A DNA stretch of 64,000 bases from Astropecten irregularis (lineage: Eukaryota > Echinodermata > Asteroidea > Paxillosida > Astropectinidae), in assembly GCA_963971285.1 (NCBI GenBank), contig OZ020253.1, forward strand, positions 18,550,528 through 18,614,527, given 5' to 3'. Numbering within the stretch: position 1 is the stretch's first letter; each line of letters starts with the position of its first letter. This document shows, piece by piece, positions 50,395 to 61,486 of this stretch. Under the pieces are notes generated by a model. The model searched no databases. It had not been told where the DNA came from and saw nothing but the letters and a program-made list of their open reading frames with translations. The translations under genes were made by a program, and so were the position numbers.

Positions 50395-50600
50395 TCACGA
50401 CCAAGAATCCGTCGTGTCAGTTCCCAATAATTGCGAAGGCAAATACAACGGAAAATTATCCTTGTGCAAGACTGGTGAACAAAAAGCTATAGTTGACATG
50501 CCGACAGTGCATGCACTAGCGGAGGATGTGGACTTCATCAGGCATGTAGAAGTTAATGGCACGCACACGCTAATTGTCACGGATTCGCAATTATTCTGAA
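50395..50600 (+). other. Isolated exon-like frame of unknown identity
   Basis: An open frame ending TGA at about 50599. It reads VPNNCEGKYNGKLSLCKTGE, then a segment IVDMPTVHALAEDVDF and finally HTLIVTDSQLF. The last part vaguely recalls the region before and at the start of the Toprim domain of SPO11/TopVIA proteins (where LVVEK-D/E..F is usual), but the catalytic Glu position is not kept. An AG precedes the frame. It might be a degenerate exon or chance. Confidence 0.2.
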
Positions 50601-50814
50601 TGCGGCAGATACGCACCACCGTTATATACGGATGACTTTTTAATAGCCACACCCTAGAATAACCCGTACAGCAGCTACAAATCATCCGTAGTGCGTGCGC
50701 GGTATGAAGGCACGTGATGTATATAAGAAACGAGGATTACTTAGCATTCACCATAATAATAATAGTGATAATAATTTGGGCATTTATATAGCGTTCTTAC
50801 ACATATGAAGGGTA

Positions 50815-51125
50815 TCACAACGCTTTATACATTATAATTATTATCCCTGGTCATCGGGCCATAATTTACATTCCTGAAACAATCTCAGCTCCCTTGGGAG
50901 TATACAGCCCGCAGCTCCTTGCAAAGCGCGCAGGGCTAATCAAGCACACAAAGCCATCTCTACCCTCACTGGTACCCATAATATACACCTGGGTGAAGAG
51001 GAGATGTGACACAGCGCCTTTCCCAAGGACGCAAACACCACTAGCCCATGGCTGGATTCAAACCCACAATCTGTAGATTGACCACAAGATCTTGATACGA
51101 CACGCCAGACCACTAGGCCACGGTC
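50815..51125 (-). repeat. tRNA-derived SINE-B copy
   Basis: On the minus strand it has GTGGCCTAGTGGTCTGGCGT, the box B-like GGGTTTGAATCCAGCCATGG, CTTGGGAAAGGCGCTGTGTC and the end CGATGACCAGGGATAATAAT. It matches 26818 in reverse. The nearby frames read through this repeat. Confidence 0.85.
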
Positions 51126-51299
51126 ACCATCTAACGAATCGAAGAAAATAATTTGTGTGCGATGAAATAAAACGAAGGTGTATATTATATTTATGCTAAA
51201 ATGTGCTTTATTTTCAATTTTGTATACGTCACACCTATTAATTAATACCACACTTACACTCAAGGATACTTAATATCGGACATTTATATTGCGCAGCTA

Positions 51300-51605
51300 C
51301 TATACTGTGCATTACAAATTTATTATTATCCCTGGTCATCGGACCATAATTTACATTCATCTCAACTCCCTGGGGAGTATACAGCCCCGTGCTACCGTAT
51401 TCAGTGCACAGAGGCTAATCAAACCACAAAGCCATTTCTATCCTCCCAGGTACCCATTTACACCTGGGTAAAGAGGAGAAATATGTGACAAGCGTCTTGC
51501 CCAAGGACGCAAGTTCCACTAGCCCATGGCTGGATTCGAACCCACAATCTGTAGATTGACCACAAGACTTTGAGTTCAGCACGCCAGACCACTATAGGCA
51601 ACATC
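51300..51605 (-). repeat. tRNA-derived SINE-B copy
   Basis: A second reverse copy only 175 bp after the previous one, with the same blocks (GATTCGAACCCACAATCTGT, CTTGCCCAAGGACGCAAG, GTATACAGCCCCGTGCTACC on the plus strand). Confidence 0.85.
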
Positions 51606-51879
51606 ACCCCACTGTGCACGGTGCACGGCCACGGACAGACATTGTATTCTTTCAAACCAGACTGCAATATATGGAGCCCAATATCAAAATACCGTCTCAG
51701 TGCCCATTTCGCTCACAGTGTATCATATACATGATCACGGTGGGAAAGTATTTCTCTACCCGGGCGGGTATTTGCGAGAGCAAAAACTAAGCGATTCAAA
51801 TCATTACAGTCTAAGGAATTGGTCGAAGCATCGTGACTAGCAAACATGTCACTTTATGAATATGGATTCGATTCTTCCC

Positions 51880-52022
51880 GCTGACCCCAGCTAGCTCGGT
51901 GGCCTGGCGGTATGGCATCTGCACTATAGTAAACAGGAGGTCGTGGGTTCGAATCCTACATGAGCCAGCATGTGAGTATTATACAAAGCTCATCCACGTC
52001 GGTGAAGGACAAGTCAAGTTTG
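51880..52022 (+). repeat. tRNA-like SINE-D copy
   Basis: CCAGCTAGCTCGGTGGCCTG, GGTCGTGGGTTCGAATCCTA and the tail CACGTCGGTGAAGGACAAGT match the copy at 34384. Two extra bases and T-arm mismatches argue against a working tRNA. Confidence 0.7.
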
Positions 52023-53429
52023 CAAACATGTCACTTGTTGAATAAGCGCAGACTTCCTGGCTAAAGCGTGTGTTCAATTAGTATTCCAAGCGACCATGCG
52101 GGTTTTTTCTCGATCACAGGGAACAGACAAAAACTATTTCTTTTTTGGGAAAAACAGAAAATCGCAGAAAAAAAATGCGACTATCCTTGGCCATAAAGAG
52201 GAGCTTTATAGCTATCATCTTGATATAAACAACATGTTAAAGCGTGCAGACTTTTTTATGATTTGAGGCTTTAAATGTGTATAATGATTAAAAAAATATC
52301 GCATTTTAAACGACTTTGTTCAGATGTAGCATTTGCTTTTTGGAGATGAAAGGTGATCGTGATTTGATATACCTTGACTAAAACAAGATGCACTTGAAAT
52401 ACTAATCATAATAACAGACTCGCAGTTCAGCCTGACCAGAATGGTGAAAGTGAAGTCTGTATTCAATTTGATAAAAATGCTTATGAAGTCTGTCAAAATT
52501 GCTGACTTTAGAAGTCATTGTATATATTATATTCGTGTATAGTTCATTAATATTTATGGTCTTTTTAATTCTTCTACAGATATAATATTAATTATTGTCT
52601 TATCCTCCAGGTTGTGCAGCAGTGTCATGTATAAACAAGTCAAACTAAGGCTTTCTTCTACAAAAAAAAACAACTACAACTTTAAACTGTAATTCGCGGG
52701 TTGCCAGCTATACAAATACTTATATGCATGTCATATAAAAAAAAAAAAATTAAACTAAAAATTACCCTCTGTTCTTTGCGCGCGCATGCGAAAAAAGGCT
52801 AACTTTCGTAAGGTCTATGGATGAGTTTTGGATGATAATGCCGCTATAAATAGAATCGGATGTCTAAAAAGGTCTTTCAGCGTATATCTCTCGTGGAGAG
52901 TCCTACACTAAACAATGCATTACAAATGCAGGTAATTAGTTAATCAATGGGCGACAACAATGGACGTGTATACGCATATTGGTTTACAGCCTCTGAGAAA
53001 GAATGGAGCGCCAAAATTTCAGGAAACCAAACGGAACTCGTATTATAATGGATTAACCTTGACTCTGAAAATTCCAATTGCATTCAGCGAGAATTGCAAA
53101 GGTCGTACCGGTACATGCACCACTTAGCAATATCATAATAGGCCTGTATGCCCGTGGGTCAGCAGCGTGCATTTCTGCGGTGTCCGTCCACACAGCACAA
53201 GCAAATTCGTGGTTTTTGTTTGTTTATTTATTTGTTTAGGTGTTTGCTTTTTGTTTTTGTTTATTATTTTCAGATGGGAGTTATACAAAAATAATTTGTG
53301 ATGATTATATTAATTAAAAAGCCGTGTCCTCTTTGAGTGATCCCCATGTGCCGTTCCTATAGGTTGCAGCATTGTTGCGTGTATCATTGAAACGTTTTGG
53401 CCTTGGGGTATGGCGGTATGTGAGTGGTT
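52023..53429. other. Unrecognised AT-rich DNA
   Basis: No exon, RNA gene or repeat end is supported in this 1.4 kb. Confidence 0.4.
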
Positions 53430-53576
53430 TCATGGCTTCTGACTGCCAAACGAACAAAGATAATTGACTATTTGGGGTCACCACCAACGTAGGGCTGGAT
53501 GGCTCAGTTGGTAGAGCGCCTGTACGGTATTCAGGAGGTCACCGGTTCGAATCCAGCTCCAGTCAATTTTTCTCTC
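53430..53576 (+). repeat. tRNA-derived SINE-A copy
   Basis: Leader GGCTTCTGACTGCCAAACGA, box A-like GGATGGCTCAGTTGGTAGAG, box B GGTTCGAATCCAGCTCCAGT, then CAATTTTTCTC. It is truncated at the tail by a SINE-C that follows directly. Confidence 0.8.
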
Positions 53577-53842
53577 ACATTATGAGGCCCGGGTTCAAAT
53601 CCGGCATGTGAGTTGTGCGTTGGTTCTCTCCTATATTCTACGAGGGTTTTCTCCGGGTTCTCCGGTTTTCCTCCCTCCACAAAAACCACTGAACAATTTC
53701 GATCTCAGGCTGTACTCCGTGATCATTATATGGGTTGATGTGGCTAGCAGCCAAGGGCGCCCATGAAAGCCTGCTACTCGATCACGTTGAAGTCGCATCC
53801 TTCGCTACGAGTAAGGATGATTAGCCTCCCAAATTATTCGTC
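53577..53842 (+). repeat. SINE-C copy, 5' truncated
   Basis: Begins at the box B-like GGGTTCAAATCCGGCATGTG and continues through GGGTTCTCCGGTTTTCCTCC to AAGGATGATTAGCCTCCCAA. It lacks the first 50 bp of the family. Confidence 0.8.
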
Positions 53843-54225
53843 CATAAATTAAAAATACATGTATGGAGAATGCTGTATGAACTAATTATGTCAATTTCAA
53901 GTTCATTGGTTTGGATCGATGTTTAGAAATGGGAAAGTAAATTAGTTTTTGCACGACCTATCGATTAAATCATTATAGTTTGAAGAACTTGAAAACAAAC
54001 GCGGTCAAACATGGCCATGTACATCCTAGTACGACGCATGTATACACTAATGAGGACCACTAATTACATATGCTTCTGGGTTAATGAACGCTATTAACAA
54101 ACAAAATCGATAGTGAACATAATGATGTACAATGGCCTGTACATACAATGCTGAATCATGGTTGATTCGTATTAGCATTCGTGTGTATTCTTACCTCATT
54201 CGAAGATTCGTGAAAACGGCGGCCC

Positions 54226-54373
54226 GGGGTCGATTTCACCAAACTCTTCGTAACTTACTATCAATCGTAGGACTTTTGATACATTGAAGCCCTACGTGGG
54301 ATAGGCCCCCTACGATTGGTTATCCTTCGTAACTCGAGTTACGATCGATCGCAAGGCTTTGTGAAATCGACCC
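54226..54373 (+). repeat. MITE-3 copy
   Basis: GGGGTCGATTTCACCAAACT on the left, GCTTTGTGAAATCGACCC on the right. The inside has ATCGTAGGACTTTTGATACA and CGTAACTCGAGTTACGATCG. It is the best-preserved of the three copies. Confidence 0.85.
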
Positions 54374-54881
54374 GGCTGGTCAAGAATCATACGAATGTGT
54401 AACGAATCAAACAAATACATACCAGAGTAGGTGTAAAGCAAATCTCGTATATGCATGCGGCATTTTCTTAGCTGATTCGTAACTCATTTTTGACATTCCT
54501 ACAACATTCGTAATTGAGTCTTGTAAATCGTAGTAGATCCCTGAAAAATATTCGTGCAATTTATTCCAAATAGATCAGAATCCTCGCGAATCTTACAATT
54601 GAGTGATATTCGTGAGATTCGTAACCTGTGAGGAGAGGGACACAAAGTCCCACGCCTTGAGCAATATTGGAAGTACATGTATACATTTCCTGAAGATGTT
54701 CTGAATAAAGAACGAAATATAGAATCAAAAATGGATTCCCTTAGTCTTTTTGGAGTATGTATTATATTGAGTTATCTGAATAATATTATCAGTGTGGATC
54801 ACAATCTGGTACATGTATACAATTTTGTTCATAACCATTATTTGCTCATTTCTTTGACAACCAGGTCACGAAGCATGCAGT

Positions 54882-57454
54882 CTATTCCTTTACTACCATG
54901 ATTTCAGGGAGAGTTTTGCGCTTGAAATCTGGGACCATGGCGTCTGGGGCCGGGTATCCCACCGGGAGTAGCACCAGGACCTTCTCCCCTAGAGGTCTGT
55001 CCAGTAAAGCCCTCAGTCGCGGCCCGGCATTCATCGGGGTAGTTGTGACAGTCACAAGGCCAGCGTTCTGAAATGAAAGAAGTTTTAAAGGTAGTATCAT
55101 ACTTTGGTAAGAAACCAAAACAGAAATGTTCACAGATTTACGTATAACTTGGTATGAAGATGGTGGTGGTAGACTGACATACCGTTAACATGTTTTCTGC
55201 CTGAAATGGTGTATTTATCCAGAAATTAGTAAATCAACAACCGAAAATCGTTTTGACCTTTTAAAAGATCAAAAATAAAAGAGAAAATACTTCAGAAATA
55301 CTGTGGCTGTTTTTCACTGGCTGTTTTCTCAAAAAGTGGGCACCGTATGGGACTGAAATTTTCACAGATGACTGTTACTGTATCTGTCTTGATATTTTTG
55401 CACATGAATCTGTATTTCTTTGACAAAAACCAAACTGTGGTACTAGCTTATGGACACACTACTAACAAAATGCGAAGCTTACGTTTAAAGCTGCCAGCAA
55501 GAACCCAGTAGCTATTGACGCGCTGATTTCCTGGTAATAATTGGTCTTCCGTTCTCCCTCCTCTCCGATGGAGAATTGTCGCTTGAACACCACAATAACG
55601 TAAGGTGCCCGGGTCAAGTACGGCTTCTGCCAGGTCGTCTTCAAGGGTTTCAGGTCCTGCAGCCACTGGTCACTCATTCTTTTCTCGTAGTTGATCCTCT
55701 CCTCCTCCTCGATGATGTGACGGACCTCTAGTTTCAGGTCAGGGTTGGCGATAACCACGAACGTCCAGGGCTGCATGTGAGCGCCGCTTGGGCTAGTGCC
55801 TGTAATGACCGTCGGGGGAAAGGAAGGAAGTCCACCATGACTACTCCTACCACTAGACTTTCCCTGATTCCAAGTTTAGGGGATTGTGATATAAGAAGGG
55901 ATCCCCATAACACATTGATTATTTTACCTCTTAAATAGCTTCTACTCCTCAAAAATGATCATTTGGACTTAAAGGACTTTCCTGGGTCGTTACTTCTACT
56001 TCTACTTCGATAATTGACAGTGCGTCCGATTGGATATCTCGTCAATGTGCTTGACGTACAGGTGTGTGGACCTTAAAAGCCTAGATTGAAGAAATGTGTG
56101 CACCATTTCATTGTTAAAATGCAATTTTCTTACGCGCTTCTTGCAAACTTTAAAACAGTCTGTCTGATCGCATGAGGCCATTTTGTCGGGTAGTCTAGTG
56201 CCCAGACCCAACAGATCAAGAGTGTTCAAAATGTCAGAGTAAAAACCAGACTATTCTCGTCTGTGGCCATCTTACATCTTACTACTCTAACAGGTGTTCA
56301 GGTTGCACAGAAAAATGATGATGAACATGTCACCTTTCATTTTCTTTCCATTTTATGGTGGGTTGAACATTGAATTTTTGAGATATACTCATCCGACCTC
56401 AGCTGACCAGTGACCACCCCTAAAACAAAGAAGGGTTAACTCCAGTCAAAGAAGCCACTTTCAAAAAAATACACATCCTTCTGCAAAGGAGCTTAAATAG
56501 ACCCACTTTCTCACCCAATTGCATCAAAAATGGTCACAGTGCCATAATCTTCAATCCCTCAATTTCAGGGCTCTCAGAACTCATTTATAATATATTGAGT
56601 GCTTAACTTTAATTCATGAGCTTGGTGGACGGATTTTGGTACTATTTACTTCAGTGCACCCTTGCATGAGAACAAAATAATATCCGCTCCACCGTGCACT
56701 TATCGATGGGTGTTCGTCCCCTCATACACCGCAGGGCCAATTACATGAAACGCTCTCGTTGGATTCGTGTATAGGATCCGACGAGAGCGTTTTATCTATT
56801 CTCTAGGATATAGATGAGAATGATTATCTCGGGTACACAGGCAGATGGCACATTTGGGGCACCGTAGTTTTGCGTCTGCCGACATCCGTCCATTGATTTT
56901 TGTTTTGTAGAGAGATGCACGGGCCGCATGTTGTATGTATTATAAATAAGTAAGACAGTTGAAGCTATGCATGGCGGAAGTACTAAAAAGAAGGTCTTCT
57001 TTTTGTATGTACATGTATTATGTATCATGTATGTAGTGTACAGTATGTGTATATGTAATGTAGGTGTGGATGTGTATGTACCTGCCGTCCTGATGCAGTT
57101 CTGGATGACTTCCAAAGGCACGGATCTGTCTGAGATGTGCCGGACAGATCGTCGGCCGTTCATCTCGCGATAGAATTCTCCAGATCGTCGCACCATGTCC
57201 GGCTCAGCGTAACTGGGAGGGGAGTACGGCACTTCTGGGTACTCGTCATCGTCCAGCCCGTGCCCGGGCCCGGGCGATGCCGTCCAGTCTGCCGTGGAGT
57301 CCCGTCTTTCTGCCGGTCTCACGGGGCTTGAGTTCTTGACCGGATGCTGCGGCGCCGTGTAGGTCTTCACAACCATCCCCAGGCAAAAGCACAGTGCAGC
57401 TGTGAGGATGTGAAACCAGTAATTAGCTAAAAATGGCGCGAGGAGTACAGACAT
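54882..57454 (-). CDS. IYD: Iodotyrosine deiodinase, three exons
   Basis: Exons on the minus strand: 57454-57082, 55799-55483 and 55067-54882, all with GT-AG borders. Joined they encode 291 residues, close to the roughly 290 of vertebrate IYD. The N-terminus is a membrane anchor (residues of about 8-28) followed by a variable linker. The rest is an FMN-dependent nitroreductase-fold domain: RRSVRHISD near the FMN phosphate site, the [12 protein letters not shown] segment, and [14 protein letters not shown] with the lid residues that contact iodotyrosine. It ends [13 protein letters not shown] then GPRLR and LLPVGYP. The enzyme reductively removes iodide from mono- and diiodotyrosine, salvaging iodide. 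In animals without a thyroid its role is less known. Intron 2 is almost wholly a MITE-1 copy. It is divergently placed to ALKBH7. Confidence 0.95.
55085..55447 (-). repeat. MITE-1 copy filling IYD intron 2
   Basis: Starts TTTTAAAGGTAGTATCATAC and follows the family to AAAACCAAACTGTGGTACTA. The intron spans 55068-55482, so the element makes up nearly all of its 415 bp. The right terminal repeat is decayed. Confidence 0.85.
55800..57081 (-). other. IYD intron 1
   Basis: Bounded by CAG/GTACATAC (donor) and TTACAG/GCACT (acceptor) on the gene strand. It contains a strong hairpin at 56748-56792 and otherwise unrecognised sequence. Open frames at 55734-56229 and the read-through of exon 1 past the donor are non-coding. 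Confidence 0.8.
56748..56792. repeat. Short hairpin in IYD intron 1
   Basis: AAACGCTCTCGTTGGATTC pairs with GGATCCGACGAGAGCGTTT, with two imperfect pairs and a 7-base loop. It could be a tiny MITE remnant or a structured RNA element. Confidence 0.6.
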
Positions 57455-58126
57455 ACTGTATATTTTTTTTTGTACGACGTTTCAAACTGATCGGACGCCA
57501 GTGACTGTGGCGCTAGACCCAAATTACGGGTCAAGATGGTCAATTACTGATTAGTGGACCGGAATTTTATGCGGTCAGGCCCTACTACTCTACCCGCACA
57601 TAAAAAATGTACGTAGCGTAAACTACGATGTCCTGTTGAGTACCAATTAGCAAATAATAATTCAATCACGTCTTGGTATATAATCTCGCCAATCGTGATG
57701 TCAAAAAAGAATAATGGACAGTTTTTCTAAATTATTTTTAAAAATCCATGGCGGTGCACAAAAAGCCGAAGTTGACATAAACCCGGGTTTGCCCTCCTCC
57801 CTACATTATCCTATGGAAAATTTCAATTATTTTGTTTGATGAATATTATTCTAGAGAATGGAAGTTCATCACACGGACAATGTCGATAACCAATCATATC
57901 ACCAACCTTTGATAATGACAAAACTCTCACTTTGGGTCAAAAGGCCTATCTCTTATTATTATTTGGGTCGAAATTTTCTGAAATCCGAGTAATGGTGAAA
58001 CCGTAGTGCAGTCTACATTCAGACAACTCACAATTTCAAACATCAACTTATTCCATTTTCACATCTAGTGGATCTATTTAGTAAAGTAGTGAACATCCAC
58101 TAAGTAGTGAAACAAAATAATTAATT
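57455..58126. other. Intergenic region of the IYD/ALKBH7 divergent pair, left part
   Basis: No exon is supported. It should hold the IYD promoter, but no core motif is clear. Confidence 0.4.
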
Positions 58127-58547
58127 TTAAAGGGTCTCTGCAATGGGAATATTATGGCTTGAACATGTGCCAATAAAAAAACTGTGCATGGGGACTGCGA
58201 TTTTACCTAATTCCTCACACTGATTCAGGGTTAAAAACAGGTTTTTGGTTTGTATGCTAATTATCATTTCCATATTCATGAGCAAAACTGTGATGTCATC
58301 TGGGGAACTGAGACCATCATGTGCACAAAAAGTTGCGGTTATGATTTTCTGACAGACCTCTTCATTTTTTATGTTTTTTTTTTTCATTATATTTTTCCTT
58401 CATGAGTATGCGTGAAAATCCCCCGTTTTACAAACCCATTCAAAGGAAAACCAAATTCTGGTTTGAAACCAAAATAAGACTTGCCATTCATTATTTGTCA
58501 GTATATTCTCTGTATGAAGGCAATAAAATAACCTGACAACCCTTTAA
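58127..58547. repeat. MITE-8 copy
   Basis: TTAAAGGGTCTCTGCAATGG to AACCCTTTAA. It is collinear with 31466-31893 but has a 30-bp gap after GATGTCATCTGGGGAACTGA. It lies between the two divergent genes. Confidence 0.8.
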
Positions 58548-58807
58548 TATAGCTCTATGGGAAAATCGGATAGCCTTGAATGGCTGCCAAAAGAACCCGT
58601 ATTTCGCCGGTGGCGGCGGTATAATGGCAATGCAAATCAATTACTGATTACAAGTCGACTTGAATTAAGACCACTCACAGCTGTACTGTGTATGACAAGA
58701 ACGAGGAACACGGTATGTAACCTTTGACTGTAATTTTGATCACTTTTTATCACCTTAATCTCAAAGAAATTGTACATTTTTGTTAACAGTAAGCGTGGCC
58801 TGTGACA

Positions 58808-61177
58808 ATGAGGACGCCGAGTGCACTTCTGCGACTGATGGGCCCACCAGGCCGGAAATATTTCCTTTCAACTTCGTCATCATCAGCGAAAGTTTCGCTT
58901 GTTGTACATAATAATTTGAGGCGATCACCGTGCAAGACGGAGCACGCCCTCTTTCGACAGTGTGCGTCAACAACAACAATAAAAGTTAACTCTTATTCTC
59001 ATTTTTCGAAGACTTTTCAAACTTCTGTCCAACTCAAAAAGTGCAGCTCATCAACTGTAGACTCAGCAGCCACTTCCGCTTCGAAGTGGAACAATGGAGA
59101 GGCACGGTGTAATGTGAACTATTTATTTGAGAGCAGTGATGCTGAAACCGAGGAAACGGTACGACAAGATTTTGAGGTCCATGAAGACTTTGTGTCTGAG
59201 GATGAGGAGAAATGTCTCTTTGAAGAAGCCGAGGACTATCTGGAAGACGTCGAGTATGAGTACGACCACTGGGATAACGTGAGTGATCAGTCATCGTATT
59301 GTATATTTATCATTTCCTGAAATAATGCGGGTAAGAATTCTATGCTAAATTGTAATAATTTGCAACTAGGCCTACGCCTGGCCTGTTTGTTTCACGCCCA
59401 AGATCACGGATCCTGCTGATCCGGATCCCATGTTTGTTAGCGTATCCTGCATTGGATGTGGATCCGGAGATCTGGGATCCTGTGCATTAAACAAACTGGC
59501 CGTACATCTTCTTGAGCGGAGCATACTGAGGAATGAGGTTCCAACTTTAAAGTAGGCCTAGAGGTCCTACTTCTTGTTTTTGAAAAGTGAACAAAGAGAA
59601 AAATTGATTGGAACGGGATTTGAACCAGCGACAACTTCTGAAACATGAAACACCCGCACCGGAGGTTGCTGGTTCGCTGGTTCGAATCCCACTCTTATAA
59701 ATTTTCTTTGTTCACTTTTCAGTGACTCCTTGTGGTTATTAACATTATTTGATGATAGGCCTACTTCTTGTTTTTGCTTTTACCGTTAAATAAAAACTCC
59801 AAAAATGTTAGTGCTATTTACGATTTACTGTTGTGGAGATTCTTTAATCTTCATAGCCTTTGTCTTCACCTCACCTGGTTACAGGCAATCCACGGCTACA
59901 GGGAAACAGAGAAGTCACGCTGGTCAGAGGAGAGCCAGGCTATTCTACGTCGTGTTAGACAGACCGCATTCCCATCTGGAGAGCAGCAGTTAACACTAGT
60001 CCACATTTTAGATCTGGCTCAAGATGGATACATCAAGCCGCATGTTGACAGCGTGAAGGTGAACAATCTTTCTCTTTGAATGTATTCAGTTCCAAGCCTT
60101 AAATTTAACAGAGGCCATGGCCTTCGTTGCCCTGGTTCTTGGCCTTCGTGCCCCCTTCAAATGTTTCCATAGACGTTATGATTTTCCAATGGAAGTGCCC
60201 CTTGCAATGGAAAAGTGGCCATGTAAACATCAATTGGTTGTGCAAATTGGTCTATTGCAACAGCACTTAATGCCACCAAGTTTATCTCTTTTTCCCAACC
60301 GTTTTTTTTTTTTTCTTGCTCAGTTCTGCGGTTCCACCATCACTGGTCTGAGTTTGTTGTCTGCAGCCGTCATGAGGTTGGCCAAGGAAGATGAGCCAGA
60401 ACGCTGGGTTAACATCCTCCTGAAGCCCAGAACTCTCTACGTCATGAAGTAAGATTCGGTGACATCCATGGGGCAATTTCATAGAGCTGCTTATTAAGCA
60501 CCAAAATTTGCTTTAGCACCAAAAACCTTCGTAAATAAAATCAGTATGCGAGTCAAAACTCCTTGTGAATGTTATGATGCTTGGCAAGCAATGGCCAAAT
60601 ACAAGTCAAAAGCAGTAAACATCACATGAACATTTGATTGGTAATCATGTTTGATCAGGGAACACTTTTCATGCTTTTATAAAAAAAAAAAAATTTTATG
60701 CTTAACCAGCAGCTCTATGAAATTGGCCCCATGCTATTTCATTGTACATTCAGATATTAGGTCGAAGATTGCCAAGATTTTGTACCGTCTATTACATTAT
60801 TGTTACTAAATCTTGGCCCAACACTTGCCATATGCTGAGAAATGATAATGTACACATTGTATAGACTCCTCTCAAAACTTTCAACTTTCAATGTTTTTCG
60901 GATCTGTAATACAAATATTTGGGATTTTTTTCTGAAGGGGGGGGGGGGGGGGGGATGAAATTCTTTGTGAACTGAATGTGAACCAAAGACATCTGTATTT
61001 CCATGTCAGAATAAATTGTATTAATAAGACCGATGTTATTATCTCCTCATCAGGGGCAAAGCACGCTATCAGTTCACTCACGAGATTCTCAAGGACAGCG
61101 AGTCTCTGTTCTGCGGAAAGAAGGTGCCACGACACCGTCGGATTTCTGTCATGTGCCGGAATGAACCGACCTCATGA
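58808..61177 (+). CDS. ALKBH7: ALKBH7-like dioxygenase, four exons
   Basis: Exons 58808-59278, 59885-60058, 60324-60448 and 61054-61177 join through GT-AG introns into 297 residues. The start is the ATG at 58808; a GTG two codons earlier is ignored. The Ser/Arg-rich N-terminus looks like a mitochondrial targeting sequence. The conserved core begins [21 protein letters not shown]. It has the HVD iron ligands in [13 protein letters not shown], the distal iron His in FTHEIL, and the 2-oxoglutarate-binding Arg in [13 protein letters not shown]7 is a mitochondrial Fe(II)/2-oxoglutarate oxygenase tied to necrosis and fatty-acid metabolism, with reported mitochondrial RNA demethylation. The protein is longer than human ALKBH7 (221) because of an extended acidic N-terminal part. 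Intron 1 carries a SINE-A composite and a MITE-9. Confidence 0.95.
59380..59501. repeat. MITE-9 copy (GGCCTGTTTGT ends)
   Basis: GGCCTGTTTGTTTCACGCCC on the left, TTAAACAAACTGGCC on the right, with repeated GGATCC/GATCCGGA blocks inside. A related copy is at 61391. It lies in ALKBH7 intron 1. Confidence 0.65.
59588..59735. repeat. SINE-A composite, head-to-head
   Basis: A reverse SINE-A end (AAAGTGAACAAAGAGAAAAA, GGGATTTGAACCAGCGAC) is followed by a forward end (GGAGGTTGCTGGTTCGCTGG, TTTCTTTGTTCACTTTTCAG). Together they form a partial inverted pair inside ALKBH7 intron 1. Confidence 0.7.
60470..60730. repeat. MITE-4 copy in ALKBH7 intron 3
   Basis: GGGGCAATTTCATAGAGCTG on the left, CAGCTCTATGAAATTGGCCC on the right, mirrored over about 20 bp. 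GTGAATGTTATGATGCTTGG and an A run lie inside. Confidence 0.8.
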
Positions 61178-61390
61178 AATTGTGTGAACAGAAAACTCAA
61201 GGACAAAAATGGTATAGATCGAGGTCATGTCAAGGATGGCTAGAGAAGAACGTGGATGATGTATGAAGGTATGACCTCCTTGAAGATTTGGATCTGTTTC
61301 ATAGTTCGAGACCGGCAAGCAAGTGAACAAACCGTAGTGGATCCATTGCTGTAGGCTCACCTTTCAATGTCTTCACAACAGTGAAACAGA
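61178..61390 (+). other. Probable 3' untranslated region of ALKBH7
   Basis: Follows the TGA stop. No canonical AATAAA was located in this stretch, so the transcript end is unknown. Confidence 0.35.
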
Positions 61391-61485
61391 GGGCCTGTTT
61401 GTACCGCGCACAAGATCCGTGATCTGCAGATCCACGTCCCATGCAGGATACGCTATAAAAATGGGATTGAAAAAAAAACAGGCCC
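61391..61485. repeat. MITE-9 copy
   Basis: GGGCCTGTTTGTACCGCGCA on the left, AAAAAACAGGCCC on the right, with AGATCCGTGATCTGCAGATC and GCAGGATACGCTAT inside as in the copy at 59380. It abuts a MITE-3 copy. Confidence 0.7.
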
Positions 61486-61486
61486 A

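Noticed and set aside
53490..53565. tRNA gene on the plus strand
   Set aside because: Box A and B are present, but the leader and tail match the dispersed SINE-A family, and the arms do not pair well.
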